Part shown: one piece after another, positions 42,249 through 51,152 of the stretch
Layout: the number at the start of each line of letters is the position of its first letter
Numbering within the stretch: the first letter of the stretch is position 1
Source of the DNA: Mycobacterium sp.
GTDB lineage: Bacteria > Actinomycetota > Actinomycetes > Mycobacteriales > Mycobacteriaceae
Reading direction: 5' to 3'
DNA length: 64,000 nucleotides
Assembly: GCA_026393245.1 (NCBI GenBank)
Contig: JAPLAO010000141.1
Location: 1 to 64,000, forward strand
Translations under genes and position numbers: made by a program
Notes under the pieces: generated by a model
What the model was told of the DNA's origin: nothing
Database searches by the model: none
The model's input: the letters and a program-made list of their open reading frames with translations, nothing else

Positions 42249-42980
42249 CTACACCCCTGAATTGGGCGGCAATGCCGACGGCACGATCGGGGAGGGGTGC
42301 GGGTCGGACGTGAACTTCGCCAGCGATCCGCCCGCTTCGACGATGCCGCACAGCGAACTCCAGCACATCATCGTCAGGTAGCCGATGAGATCCTCGGTGC
42401 TCATCCGTGGGTGCGACATCCAGGAGTGCGTGGCCAACTGCACGCCGCCGACGATCATGAAGGCCCAGGGCTCCACCCCGTGGGTGTCCATGCCGACCAT
42501 CTGCATCCGTTGGCGCAACACCAGGGCCAGCATCCGGGCGATGATCTGCTCGGAATCAGCGATGACCTTGTTCTTGCTGGCTGAGCCGTTCGCCATGACG
42601 AATCGGTAGGGCTCGGGCTCGGCTGCGACGGTCTCGACGTAGGCCCGGATGATTTCGTGGGTCAGGTCGTAGCCGTCGAGGTCGGTGGACAGCGCGGCTG
42701 CCAGGTTGGGGATCAGCGTGGTCTGTGCGAACCGCATCATGACGGCAGTGGTCAGGTCGTTCTTATCGACGAAGTACCGGTAGAGGACAGTCTTGGACAC
42801 ACCGATATCGGCGGCCACCTCGTCCATGCTGATATCGCGGCCCCGACGGCGGATGGCATCGAGGGCGCCGTCGACCAGTTCGGTACGCCGCTCCACCTTG
42901 TGCCGGTGCCAGCGGCGCTTGCGCCCGTCTGTCTTCACGACACGGGGGCCGCTGTCCGGTATCACGATCGTCGGGTCCAT
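42249..42980 (-). CDS. TetR-family transcriptional regulator (Rv0472c-like)
   Basis: GALDAIRRRGRDISMDEVAADIGVSKTVLYRYFVDKNDLTTAVM HTH. Confidence 0.94.
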   Translation of the reverse strand: MDPTIVIPDSGPRVVKTDGRKRRWHRHKVERRTELVDGALDAIRRRGRDISMDEVAADIGVSKTVLYRYFVDKNDLTTAVMMRFAQTTLIPNLAAALSTDLDGYDLTHEIIRAYVETVAAEPEPYRFVMANGSASKNKVIADSEQIIARMLALVLRQRMQMVGMDTHGVEPWAFMIVGGVQLATHSWMSHPRMSTEDLIGYLTMMCWSSLCGIVEAGGSLAKFTSDPHPSPIVPSALPPNSGV

Positions 42981-43044
42981 ACCATCTCCAACGGGGAGTC
43001 TACGGGCAAACGGTCCAGGGTCGCCTGACGCGTGACCGTCGGCC

Positions 43045-44385
43045 GTGGATGATGGTGGCGTGGCCGCCAATCATCGCCTTGCGGACGTTCCCGCACCGAC
43101 CGGTACCTCCTTTGCTGAATCCTTCGCCGGGGCGGATCCCGAGGCCGACGCCGAACGGCTGCGCAGCCTGCGTCAGATGAAGGCGGTGGCGTTGGGCTTC
43201 CTGGTCGGAGCCACGGTGATCTTTCTGGCCTGCCGGTGGGGCGCGGCCCGGGGCGGCCCGGACTGGCTCGGCTACGTGGGTGCTGCGGCTGAGGCCGGCA
43301 TGGTCGGCGCGCTGGCCGACTGGTTTGCCGTCACCGCACTCTTCCGTCATCCGCTGGGTCTGAAGATTCCGCATACGGCGATCATCAAGCGCAAGAAAGA
43401 CCAACTCGGCGAGGGCCTGGGTTCCTTCGTGCGGGAGAACTTCCTGTCACCGGACGTGATCGAGACCAAGCTGCGCGACGCCGAAGTGGCCAGCCGGCTC
43501 GGTAAGTGGCTTTCCGAGCCCGAGCATGCCGCCCGGGTCGCCAGCGAGGCGTCCACGGTGCTGCGGGTCGGTGTGGAGTTGCTCAACGACGAGGACATCC
43601 AGCAGGTAATCGACCGGACCATCGTCAAACGGCTTGCCGAGCCGCAGTGGGGTCCGCCGGTGGGCCGGGTGCTGGGACAGCTGCTGGCCGAGAACCGCCA
43701 GGAAGCGCTCATCCAGCTGCTGTGCGACCGTGCTTTCGAATGGTCGCTGAATGCCGGCGACACGATCGAGCGGGTTGTCACCCGGGACTCGCCCACCTGG
43801 TCGCCGAAGTTTGTCGATCACATGGTGGGCGATCGCATCCATCGCGAGTTGATGGACTTCACCGACAAGGTACGTCGCGACCCCGATCATGAGTTGCGTC
43901 GCTCGGCCACGAAGTTCTTGTTCGAGTTCGCCGACGATCTGCAGAACGACGAGGCGACAATCGCGCGCGCCGACGCGATCAAGGAACAACTGATGGCCCG
44001 CGACGAGGTGACCCGTGCGGCCGAAACCGCATGGAAGACGCTCAAGCGACTGGTGCTGGACGGCGTCGACGATCCGTCCAGTGCGCTGCGTGGCCGGATC
44101 GCTGATTCCGTGATGCGTATCGGTGAGTCGTTGCGCGACGACACCGAGTTGCGCGACAAGGTCGACAACTGGATCGTGCGCGGAGCCCGCCACATCGTCG
44201 AGCAGTACGGCGGTGAGGCGACCGCGATCATCACCGACACCATCGAACGCTGGGACGCCGACGAGGCCAGCCGCCGCATCGAACTGCACGTCGGCCGCGA
44301 CCTACAGTTCATTCGGATCAACGGCACCGTGGTGGGCGCACTCGCCGGCCTGATTATCTACGTGATAGCCAAATTCCTATTCTGA
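43045..44385 (+). CDS. DUF445 membrane protein (Rv0473-like)
   Basis: GMVGALADWFAVTALFRHPLGLKIPHTAIIKRKKDQLGEGLGSFVRENFL; C-terminal TM. Confidence 0.92.
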   Translation: MDDGGVAANHRLADVPAPTGTSFAESFAGADPEADAERLRSLRQMKAVALGFLVGATVIFLACRWGAARGGPDWLGYVGAAAEAGMVGALADWFAVTALFRHPLGLKIPHTAIIKRKKDQLGEGLGSFVRENFLSPDVIETKLRDAEVASRLGKWLSEPEHAARVASEASTVLRVGVELLNDEDIQQVIDRTIVKRLAEPQWGPPVGRVLGQLLAENRQEALIQLLCDRAFEWSLNAGDTIERVVTRDSPTWSPKFVDHMVGDRIHRELMDFTDKVRRDPDHELRRSATKFLFEFADDLQNDEATIARADAIKEQLMARDEVTRAAETAWKTLKRLVLDGVDDPSSALRGRIADSVMRIGESLRDDTELRDKVDNWIVRGARHIVEQYGGEATAIITDTIERWDADEASRRIELHVGRDLQFIRINGTVVGALAGLIIYVIAKFLF

Positions 44386-44391
44386 ACTGCG

Positions 44392-44421
44392 CTAGCAAGT
44401 GCTTGCAATAGTTAGCACTAG
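44392..44421. promoter_or_regulatory. Candidate operator: inverted repeat upstream of the XRE regulator
   Basis: CTAGCAAGTGCTTGCAATAGTTAGCACTAG; AGTGCT-N10-AGCACT inverted arms, outer CTAG/CTAG, plus GCAAG-TG-CTTGC. Confidence 0.5.
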
Positions 44422-44474
44422 CCGGTATCGTGGTGCCTGTACGCATCGAAGGCATACCTGCGAGGAGGCGAGTC

Positions 44475-44849
44475 ATGGCACAGGATTCAGATATTGCCGC
44501 CGTGGTGAGCAAGTCCGCGCAGGATCTCGGCAGCTTCATCAAGAGTCAACGCGAAGCAGCCCAGGTATCGGTGCGTCAGTTGGCTGAGCGGGCCGGCGTG
44601 AGCAACCCGTATCTCAGCCAGATCGAACGCGGATTGCGAAAGCCGTCCGCCGAGGTGCTTAGCCAGATCGCGAAGGCACTGAGGCTGTCGGCGGAAGTCC
44701 TCTACGTTCGAGCCGGGATTCTTGAGCCCGGTGTGGTGAGCCAGGTCAATGACGCCATCGTCGGCGACGTGAGCATCACCGAGCGGCAGAAACGGGTGCT
44801 GCTGGATATCTACAGCTCGTTCCAAATGCAGAACGAGACCGATCTCTGA
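44475..44849 (+). CDS. XRE-family helix-turn-helix regulator (Rv0474-like)
   Basis: [61 protein letters not shown]. Confidence 0.94.
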   Translation: MAQDSDIAAVVSKSAQDLGSFIKSQREAAQVSVRQLAERAGVSNPYLSQIERGLRKPSAEVLSQIAKALRLSAEVLYVRAGILEPGVVSQVNDAIVGDVSITERQKRVLLDIYSSFQMQNETDL

Positions 44850-44901
44850 AATCGATTCACCATCAATCAGATTCACAACCACATCACGAGAGGAAATTCC
44901 C

Positions 44902-45624
44902 ATGGCTGACAACAACATTGAGGATCTTAAGGCCCCGCTGCTGGCCGCGGTCGGCGCCGCCGACCTCGCCCTGGCGACTGTCAACGAGATCCTGCTCAAC
45001 CTGCGTGAGCGGGCCGAGTTCGCCGGCGACCGTGTCGAGGACCGTCGCGCCGCGCTGTCCAGGTTGCAGGAACGGCTGCCCCGGAGTGCCGATGATCTTC
45101 GCGACCGGCTCAGCACCGACGAACTGCGTCGCGCCGCCGAGGAGTTCCTCGGTGATGCGACCGAGACCTACAACACCCTGATCGAGCGTGGCGAGGCCGC
45201 CATCGAGCGGTTGATGGGTCAGGCTGACTTCAAAGAGGCCGCCGGCCGCGTCGAGGGTTATGTCGACCAGGCTGTCGAGTTGACCCAGGACGCGCTGGGC
45301 AGCGTGTCGGCGCAGACCCGGGCCGTCGGCGAGCGTGCCGCGAAGTTGGTCGGCGTTGACCTGCCGGCCAAGAAGGCCCCCGTCAAGGCCGTTAAGAACG
45401 CCGTCAAGAAGGCCGTCAAGAAGGCCCCCGTCAAGCGGGTCGTCAAGAAGGCTCCCGCAAAGAAGGCCGTCAAGAAGGCCCCCGCCAAGCGGGCCGTCAA
45501 GAAGGCCCCCGCCAAGCGGGTCGTCAAGAAGGCCGTCAAGAAGGCCCCGACCAAGAAGGCCGTCAAGCGGGCCGTCAAGAAGGCCGTCAGGCGCACGCCG
45601 GCCAAGCGGGTCACCCAGAAGTAA
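44902..45624 (+). CDS. hbhA: Heparin-binding hemagglutinin with Lys/Ala/Pro-rich C-terminal repeats
   Basis: [82 protein letters not shown] tail. Confidence 0.96.
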   Translation: MADNNIEDLKAPLLAAVGAADLALATVNEILLNLRERAEFAGDRVEDRRAALSRLQERLPRSADDLRDRLSTDELRRAAEEFLGDATETYNTLIERGEAAIERLMGQADFKEAAGRVEGYVDQAVELTQDALGSVSAQTRAVGERAAKLVGVDLPAKKAPVKAVKNAVKKAVKKAPVKRVVKKAPAKKAVKKAPAKRAVKKAPAKRVVKKAVKKAPTKKAVKRAVKKAVRRTPAKRVTQK

Positions 45625-45682
45625 GCGCGAAAGTAACCACCAGGTTCGACGATCGGGACGGCACCCGCCTACCCTTGTAGCC

Positions 45683-45964
45683 GTGAGGCTTGAGGGTGTG
45701 GCGGGTGTCGTTCTCGATGTGGTGTTCTGGGCGGTTCTCGCCTCGACGATCTACGCGTTCGTCAACGCGGCGACGCAACGGCAGGATGCCTATCCCGCGG
45801 CGGATAAATTGACCAAGCCGGCCTGGCTGGCGATCCTCGGTATCGCGGGGTTGCTGTCCTGGGTGCTCGGCGTCACCGGAATGGTCATCGCGGCGGTCGC
45901 CGCCGGTGTCTATCTGGTCGACGTGCGGCCCAAACTGCTTGAGGTACAGGGGAAGTCGCGCTGA
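45683..45964 (+). CDS. DUF2516 membrane protein (Rv0476-like)
   Basis: GTG-start [61 protein letters not shown]. Confidence 0.87.
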   Translation: MRLEGVAGVVLDVVFWAVLASTIYAFVNAATQRQDAYPAADKLTKPAWLAILGIAGLLSWVLGVTGMVIAAVAAGVYLVDVRPKLLEVQGKSR

Positions 45965-45966
45965 CC

Positions 45967-46368
45967 ATGCGCGTCTTCCCGGTCACCGCGCTGTGTCTGG
46001 CGGTCGCGCTGGCACCCGTCGCGAGTGCCGATGCCGGCGTCCCGGCCTATATCGACCATGCCACCTGGGTGAGCTTCGGCGGCCTGTCCAGCCTGCGGAT
46101 CTACCCGACCGGGGTCGGTCGGCAGGTGGCTCGACAACTCGACAAGACGGCTGAGCAGGCCCAGCAGGCGTGGCTCGAGGTCCTGGCCGTGGCTCCGGAT
46201 GCGAACACGGCCGGAATGCGCTCCCAGTTCGTCTGCCACTGGAACTTCGCCGAACTCGCCGAGCCGGGCAAGACCAGCTGGAACCTTGAAGTCTGGCGGC
46301 CCGCCGTCGACGACAACACGATGGTGTTGTCCGGCTGCAATCCCGGCGGCGTCGAAGAGGCTTTTTAG
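45967..46368 (+). CDS. Secreted DUF2599-type protein (Rv0477-like)
   Basis: Signal peptide MRVFPVTALCLAVALAPVASADA; CHWNFAELAEPGKTSWNLEVWRPAVDD. Confidence 0.82.
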   Translation: MRVFPVTALCLAVALAPVASADAGVPAYIDHATWVSFGGLSSLRIYPTGVGRQVARQLDKTAEQAQQAWLEVLAVAPDANTAGMRSQFVCHWNFAELAEPGKTSWNLEVWRPAVDDNTMVLSGCNPGGVEEAF

Positions 46369-47204
46369 CCCACCCCGGCGAAGCAGGGATCCTGCTGGCC
46401 GTTGGGAATGGTCGCGTCGCGGGTGACGAACCGCGCCGTCACGCCGGTGTCGGTGACGGCGACGGTGTCGGCGTGGATGCCCATCGGCAGGTTCTTGGTC
46501 AGCGCGGTGGTGAATAAGTCCAGTGCGGGTTGCACACTCTCTCGCGGTAGCGTGAATCCAAGTCCGCTCACCTGCACCACCTCCAGAACCAGGCCGCCGT
46601 CGATGACCTGAGGTTTCACCGTTACTGCGCCCAGCGCGGCCTGGATTTCGAGGGTTCCGGCCGACGGATCGGTGCCCACGCCGCTCACCAGACCGCCCAG
46701 CAGTGGAATCACTCCCTGCGCGGTCTGTTGGATGCCCTCGGCGGACCATGTCACGTCGGCGTCGAGTGCGCCCAAGGTGCCCGCCGAATCGCCGGTCGGG
46801 TTGATCCGCACATCGTCGAGGCGCAGGTTGAGCTTCATGCCCTTGGCCTCGCGGATCTGGTTTCCGGCGGTCTCCACGGTCATATCGCGATAGGAGTGGG
46901 TGAAATGCTGAATCAGAAACGGTCGCAGTCCGAACGAAGCGCTCGCGCTGTCCTGCACCACACAACTGACTGCCTTGGCGACGATCGAGTTCGCCGTGTG
47001 GCGGACGTACAACTCCGCACCCAGCAGGCCGGCCAATGCCACCGCCGCCACGATGACGAGGATCAGGATCGTTGAGACCGGGTCGCGCCGCGACGGCTGC
47101 ACGGGCGGTTCGGGAAAAACCTGCGGGATCCACTGCGTGGGTGGTTCGGGGGGTGGGCCCTGCGGCGGTGGGCCGGGGGGTGGGCCCTGCGGCGGGTACG
47201 TCAC
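46365..47204 (-). CDS. DUF2993 membrane-anchored protein with Pro-rich N-terminus (Rv0479c-like)
   Basis: Pro-rich N-terminus, single TM ILILVIVAAVALAGLLGAELYV, extracytoplasmic region. Confidence 0.85.
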   Translation of the reverse strand: MTYPPQGPPPGPPPQGPPPEPPTQWIPQVFPEPPVQPSRRDPVSTILILVIVAAVALAGLLGAELYVRHTANSIVAKAVSCVVQDSASASFGLRPFLIQHFTHSYRDMTVETAGNQIREAKGMKLNLRLDDVRINPTGDSAGTLGALDADVTWSAEGIQQTAQGVIPLLGGLVSGVGTDPSAGTLEIQAALGAVTVKPQVIDGGLVLEVVQVSGLGFTLPRESVQPALDLFTTALTKNLPMGIHADTVAVTDTGVTARFVTRDATIPNGQQDPCFAGVG

Positions 47205-48022
47205 CCGGGCGATTCTGCCCTATCCCGCTGTGCGAACTCTGAGCGGTTACGCAGGACGGGCAGGGTGTCCCGGATCGCTGGGATGGTGTCGACGTCGATA
47301 TCGCAGACCACGAGTTGCGGGTCGGGGCCGGCCGATTCGACCACCTCGCCCAGCGGCGATGCCACCAGGGAGCCCCCGACGCCGGTCGGCGCACTCGATG
47401 CCCTCGCCAACGCCGGGCCAGGGTAGGCCTGCCCGGCTGCGGCGATGAAACAGGTCGCGTCCAGTGCCCGGGCACGTGCGAGCAGTGTCCACTGATCCAG
47501 CTTGCCCGGGCCGGCGCCCCACGACGCGCTGACGGTGATGAGGCTCGCACCTCGGCCGGCCAGTTCGGTGTACAGGCCGGGGAAGCGAATGTCGTAGCAC
47601 AGCGTCACCCCGACTCCGACACCGTCGACGGTCACGACGACGGGCGTGCGGCCGGGCGCGACAGTCGCCGACTCGGCGAATCCGAAGGCGTCGTAAAGGT
47701 GGATCTTGTCGTAGCGGGCCTCGACGCCCGCTCCGGTGGCGAGCAGCGTGTTGGTGACCCGACCGTCGCCAGCCGGTGTGAACATTCCGGCGAACACCGT
47801 GATCCCGGCATCTCCGGCGATTCCGCGTACGGCGTCGGCCCACCGCCCGTCGATCGGTTCGGCGATCGGTGCCAGCGGAACCCCGAACCGGCACATCGTT
47901 GCCTCCGGGAATATCACCAATCGGGCTCCGGCGTCAGCCGCCCGCCGGGTGTAGTCGGCGACCAGTGTCAGGTTCGCGGCCGGATCGGTGCCCGACAGAA
48001 TCTGCGCGCACGCGATCCGCAT
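47201..48022 (-). CDS. Carbon-nitrogen hydrolase (nitrilase superfamily; Rv0480c-like)
   Basis: Catalytic E/K/C motifs: VIFPEATMC, YDKIHLYDAFGFAES, TLCYDIRFPGLY. Confidence 0.93.
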   Translation of the reverse strand: MRIACAQILSGTDPAANLTLVADYTRRAADAGARLVIFPEATMCRFGVPLAPIAEPIDGRWADAVRGIAGDAGITVFAGMFTPAGDGRVTNTLLATGAGVEARYDKIHLYDAFGFAESATVAPGRTPVVVTVDGVGVGVTLCYDIRFPGLYTELAGRGASLITVSASWGAGPGKLDQWTLLARARALDATCFIAAAGQAYPGPALARASSAPTGVGGSLVASPLGEVVESAGPDPQLVVCDIDVDTIPAIRDTLPVLRNRSEFAQRDRAESPG

Positions 48023-48072
48023 GCCGGTCAGCCTAACTGCAGATCATCGCCTCAGATGTGGAGTGGATCCAC

Positions 48073-48144
48073 GGGTCAGTTGCGCGGCGGAGCCACGGGT
48101 CAGTTGCGCGGCGGAGCCACGGGTCAGTTGCGCGGCGGAGCCAC
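48073..48144. repeat. 24-bp perfect tandem triplication including a stop codon
   Basis: GGGTCAGTTGCGCGGCGGAGCCAC x3 at 48073-48096, 48097-48120, 48121-48144; in the minus sense each copy contains V-A-P-P-R-N-stop. Confidence 0.97.
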
Positions 48145-48199
48145 GGTGGTCCACGGCACCGTCAGCACCGCATCGCGCAGGCTGCGCCGCTGCGCTTCC

Positions 48200-48245
48200 A
48201 CCGGCACACCGGCATCGATCAGACCGGCACACCGGCATCGATCAG
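48200..48245. repeat. 23-bp perfect tandem duplication
   Basis: ACCGGCACACCGGCATCGATCAG at 48200-48222 and 48223-48245. Confidence 0.97.
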
Positions 48246-48983
48246 CGCTGACAGCATGGCCCGCCACCGCGCGCGCGGACCGAATACCGATTGGCCTGCC
48301 GCTGCTGCCCACGCGCGGTCGGCAGCGGTGAGCAACGTATGGATCGGTTGGCCCGGAACATTATGGTGGATAAGCACTTTCGGTAACCGCTCGGCGAGAT
48401 CCGACGGTGCGTCGATGGCACGCGGATCACACGCCAGCGTCAGACTCACCGGTCCGTCGCGGTCGAGTAATACCCAGCAGCAGCGCCGGCCCACCTCATC
48501 GCAGGTGCCGTCCAGGATCAGTCCGCCCGGAGCGAGTTGTGCCGCCATGGTCTGCCAGGCCTGGGCGACGGACTCCTGCGGATACTGCCGCAGCACATTG
48601 AACGCGCGGACCAGCACCGGTCGAAGGCCCGCCAACTCGAAACCGCCGAGTGCGAACTCCACGCCATCGGTGGCGGCGTCGCGGGCCGCGGCCACCCGTT
48701 CGGGGTCGATCTCGAGTCCGACGACGCGCACCGCCGGGACCACTCCGCGCAGCCGCGCGGCGAGTTCGAGTGTGGTCACCGGGACACGTCCGTATCCGAG
48801 GTCGACGACCACCGGCGCCTCCGTGGAGTGCAACGCTGCGCGCACCCGAGTCGAGTGCGTCAGCCACCGATCGGCCCGACGGAGCCGGTTAGCGCCGGTC
48901 GTGCCACGCGTCGGCACGCCAATCGGTGGAGTCGTGCCACGCGTCGGCACGCCAATCGGTGGAGTCGTGCCACGCGTCGGCAC
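48219..48983 (-). CDS. Class I SAM-dependent methyltransferase, C-terminus truncated by a frameshifting 23-bp duplication
   Basis: VVVDLGYGRVPVTTLELAARLRGVVPAVRVVGLEIDPERVAAARD; ends ...ALIDAGVPV-stop inside the duplication. Removing one 23-bp copy restores ...LIDAGVPVEAQRRSLRDAVLTVPWTTVAPPRN to 48124. Confidence 0.85.
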   Translation of the reverse strand: MPTRGTTPPIGVPTRGTTPPIGVPTRGTTGANRLRRADRWLTHSTRVRAALHSTEAPVVVDLGYGRVPVTTLELAARLRGVVPAVRVVGLEIDPERVAAARDAATDGVEFALGGFELAGLRPVLVRAFNVLRQYPQESVAQAWQTMAAQLAPGGLILDGTCDEVGRRCCWVLLDRDGPVSLTLACDPRAIDAPSDLAERLPKVLIHHNVPGQPIHTLLTAADRAWAAAAGQSVFGPRARWRAMLSALIDAGVPV

Positions 48984-48991
48984 GCCAATCG
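48898..48991. repeat. 33-bp tandem repeat (2 full + 1 partial copy) at the 5' end of the methyltransferase
   Basis: GTCGTGCCACGCGTCGGCACGCCAATCGGTGGA at 48898-48930 and 48931-48963, then 28 matching nt 48964-48991; encodes PTRGTTPPIGV repeats and multiple in-frame GTG codons. Confidence 0.95.
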
Positions 48992-49014
48992 TTGCGCCAA
49001 CGGGGTGCCCCGGG

Positions 49015-49530
49015 CTACCGATGACTGTCGATCCAGTCGGCGGTGAACTTGCCCTCGTTGGCGAACAGAATCCGCAGGCCGTTGGCGAGCAGTTGCTCGA
49101 TCTGGCCGCCGATAATGGGCACCCGCGCCTTGCACCGGGTCTCCAGCCGCATCTGGCTGCCGGTGGCGGTATCGGCCAGGACGTAGTCGCCGGTCACCTC
49201 GACCGGTGCCACGGGTACCTCGGCCCGATAGCGGCCGACGGCTCGGTTGGTGGCTTCACAGAATGGGTCGAAATGCTGCACCCGGATGATGGCGAAGGAC
49301 GCCGGGACCACGGTTCGGGCGATCGTCGGCAGGTCCTGGGCGCTCATGATGTGGGAGAACGAGACATCGGTTCCGCTGGCATCGGTGCTGAAGTGCGCGA
49401 TCTCGGTGCGGGCCCCGTTCTCCCGGTAGAAGTCGACGAGGTCGCGCCAGTAGTCGATACCGGTGAAGTTCCGGTACATCACCGCGGCCGACACGGCGAC
49501 GTCGACGTCGTAAACCATGCTGCGGGGCAT
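49015..49530 (-). CDS. DUF2505 family protein (Rv0481c-like)
   Basis: SRPBCC-like: YDVDVAVSAAVMYRNFTGIDYWRDLVDFY...FANEGKFTADWIDSHR. Confidence 0.87.
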   Translation of the reverse strand: MPRSMVYDVDVAVSAAVMYRNFTGIDYWRDLVDFYRENGARTEIAHFSTDASGTDVSFSHIMSAQDLPTIARTVVPASFAIIRVQHFDPFCEATNRAVGRYRAEVPVAPVEVTGDYVLADTATGSQMRLETRCKARVPIIGGQIEQLLANGLRILFANEGKFTADWIDSHR

Positions 49531-49551
49531 GGTGTCACGGTACCGGTGGGT

Positions 49552-50058
49552 TCAGCGGTCCCCGTCGATCCAGTCGGTGGTAAAGCGTTGTTCGGCTCGG
49601 AGAAGTTCGATCAACTGGTTGCCGATGACGCTCTCCAACTTCCCGCCCACCAGTGGCACCCGCACCGCGACGTCGGCGTGAAAAGCCAAGCGGGCGCCAG
49701 TCCCCGAGGGTGTCAATTCGCCACGACCGGTCACCGAGACGGGGGCACCGGTGATGCTGCCGATGATGACGGCGTTGGCGATGCCGTCGAGCACCGGAGC
49801 CCACCTCTCCTCCCGCTGGATCACGAGGTCGCCGCGGTGGAACTGGGAGACCAGTGCGGGTAGCTGGCCGGCCCGCAGCACCTGGGTGGTCACCACGGTG
49901 ACACCGCCGTCGGCCCGGAGGTCGATCGAGTCCAGTCGTGCCTCGTCGGTGCCGGAGGCGGCCAGTCGGGCCAGCCAGTACTTCTTGTCACGTAAGACGC
50001 GGTGCACCTGCTCGACGTTGCAGTCGTAATCGGTGGCCATGTTGAGTGAACGCGGCAT
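49552..50058 (-). CDS. DUF2505 family protein (second, tandem)
   Basis: [54 protein letters not shown]...[15 protein letters not shown]; same C-terminal TDWID motif as its neighbour. Confidence 0.87.
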   Translation of the reverse strand: MPRSLNMATDYDCNVEQVHRVLRDKKYWLARLAASGTDEARLDSIDLRADGGVTVVTTQVLRAGQLPALVSQFHRGDLVIQREERWAPVLDGIANAVIIGSITGAPVSVTGRGELTPSGTGARLAFHADVAVRVPLVGGKLESVIGNQLIELLRAEQRFTTDWIDGDR

Positions 50059-50083
50059 AGCTGATGAGGCTACGTTAGCGAGC

Positions 50084-51133
50084 GTGGAGGATTTCGGCGG
50101 CGCGCAGGTCGCGGCGGATGTTCCGGTGGCCCCGCTGACCACACTGCGGGTCGGCCCGGTTGCGCGCCGCGTCATCACCTGCATTACGACCGAGCAGATC
50201 GTCACCACACTGCGCACACTCGACCGCCGCGACAGTGCCGTTCTGGTGCTCGGCGGCGGCTCCAACGTGGTAATCGCCGACACCCTGACCGACCTCACCG
50301 TGGTGCGGTTGGCAAGCTCCGAGGTCACCGTGGCGGCCGGGCTGCTGCGCGCCGAGGCCGGTGCCGATTGGGACGACGTCGTCCATACCTCGGTGACGGC
50401 CAATCTCGGTGGGCTGGAATGCCTTTCGGGCATTCCAGGCTCGACGGGTGCGACGCCGGTGCAGAACGTCGGCGCCTACGGAGTCGAGGTTGCCGACCGT
50501 CTGACGCGGGTGAAGCTGCTGGATAGGTCCACCGGCGACGTGCGCTGGGTCGCGGCAGCCGAACTGGCATTCGGCTACCGGCACAGCGTGCTGAAGAACT
50601 CCGCGGAGGCGATCGTGCTGGAGGTCGAGTTCGACCTCGATGAAACGGGCCGCTCGGCTCCGGTGCGGTACCCCGAACTCGCAGCCGCGCTCGGTGTGCC
50701 GGTCGGGGAGCGGACAGATCCGGGCAGGGTCCGTCAGACCGTCCTGGCACTGCGCGCAGCCAAGGGCATGGTGCTCGACGCCGCCGACCACGACACCTGG
50801 AGTGTGGGATCGTTCTTCACCAATCCGGTGGTCGACCCCGAGCGGTTCGAGGCTCTGCAGGCCTCCGCTGAGGGCCCGGTTCCGCACTACCCGGCGCTCG
50901 ACGGGGTGAAACTGGCGGCCGGCTGGCTGGTGGAACAGGCCGGATTCGGCAAGGGGTTTCCCGGCGCAGGGCCGTGCCGGTTGTCCACCAGACACGCGCT
51001 GGCGCTGACCAACCGCGGCGAGGCGACCACCGCCGACGTCCTGGCACTGGCGCGCGTCATCCGCGACGGTGTGCACGCCGCCTTCGGTGTGACCCTGGTG
51101 CCCGAACCAGTACTCGTCGGCTGCACGCTCTGA
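50084..51133 (+). CDS. murB: UDP-N-acetylenolpyruvoylglucosamine reductase
   Basis: [59 protein letters not shown]. Confidence 0.96.
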   Translation: MEDFGGAQVAADVPVAPLTTLRVGPVARRVITCITTEQIVTTLRTLDRRDSAVLVLGGGSNVVIADTLTDLTVVRLASSEVTVAAGLLRAEAGADWDDVVHTSVTANLGGLECLSGIPGSTGATPVQNVGAYGVEVADRLTRVKLLDRSTGDVRWVAAAELAFGYRHSVLKNSAEAIVLEVEFDLDETGRSAPVRYPELAAALGVPVGERTDPGRVRQTVLALRAAKGMVLDAADHDTWSVGSFFTNPVVDPERFEALQASAEGPVPHYPALDGVKLAAGWLVEQAGFGKGFPGAGPCRLSTRHALALTNRGEATTADVLALARVIRDGVHAAFGVTLVPEPVLVGCTL

Positions 51134-51152
51134 CGGGTGTAAAGATGGAGGG

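Noticed and set aside
45258-45614. Antisense hydrophobic ORF ([19 protein letters not shown]...)
   Set aside because: It is the reverse complement of the hbhA Lys/Ala/Pro repeat; composition artefact of a GC-rich coding sequence.
45360-45620. hbhA C-terminal [13 protein letters not shown] repeats as a novel repeat
   Set aside because: Lys/Ala/Pro-rich repeats are an established feature of HbhA.
47140-47204. Pro-rich PPQGPPPGPPPQGPPP repeats at the N-terminus of the DUF2993 protein
   Set aside because: Pro/Gly-rich cytoplasmic N-termini are common in actinobacterial membrane proteins; not counted among the unusual duplications.
48073-48144. Possible CRISPR-like array (three identical 24-mers)
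   Set aside because: Copies are directly contiguous with no spacers, no palindromic repeat structure and no cas genes; it is a simple tandem triplication.
49552-50433. Long N-terminal extension of the second DUF2505 ORF to 50433
   Set aside because: The extension lies antisense to murB; the conserved start is near 50058.
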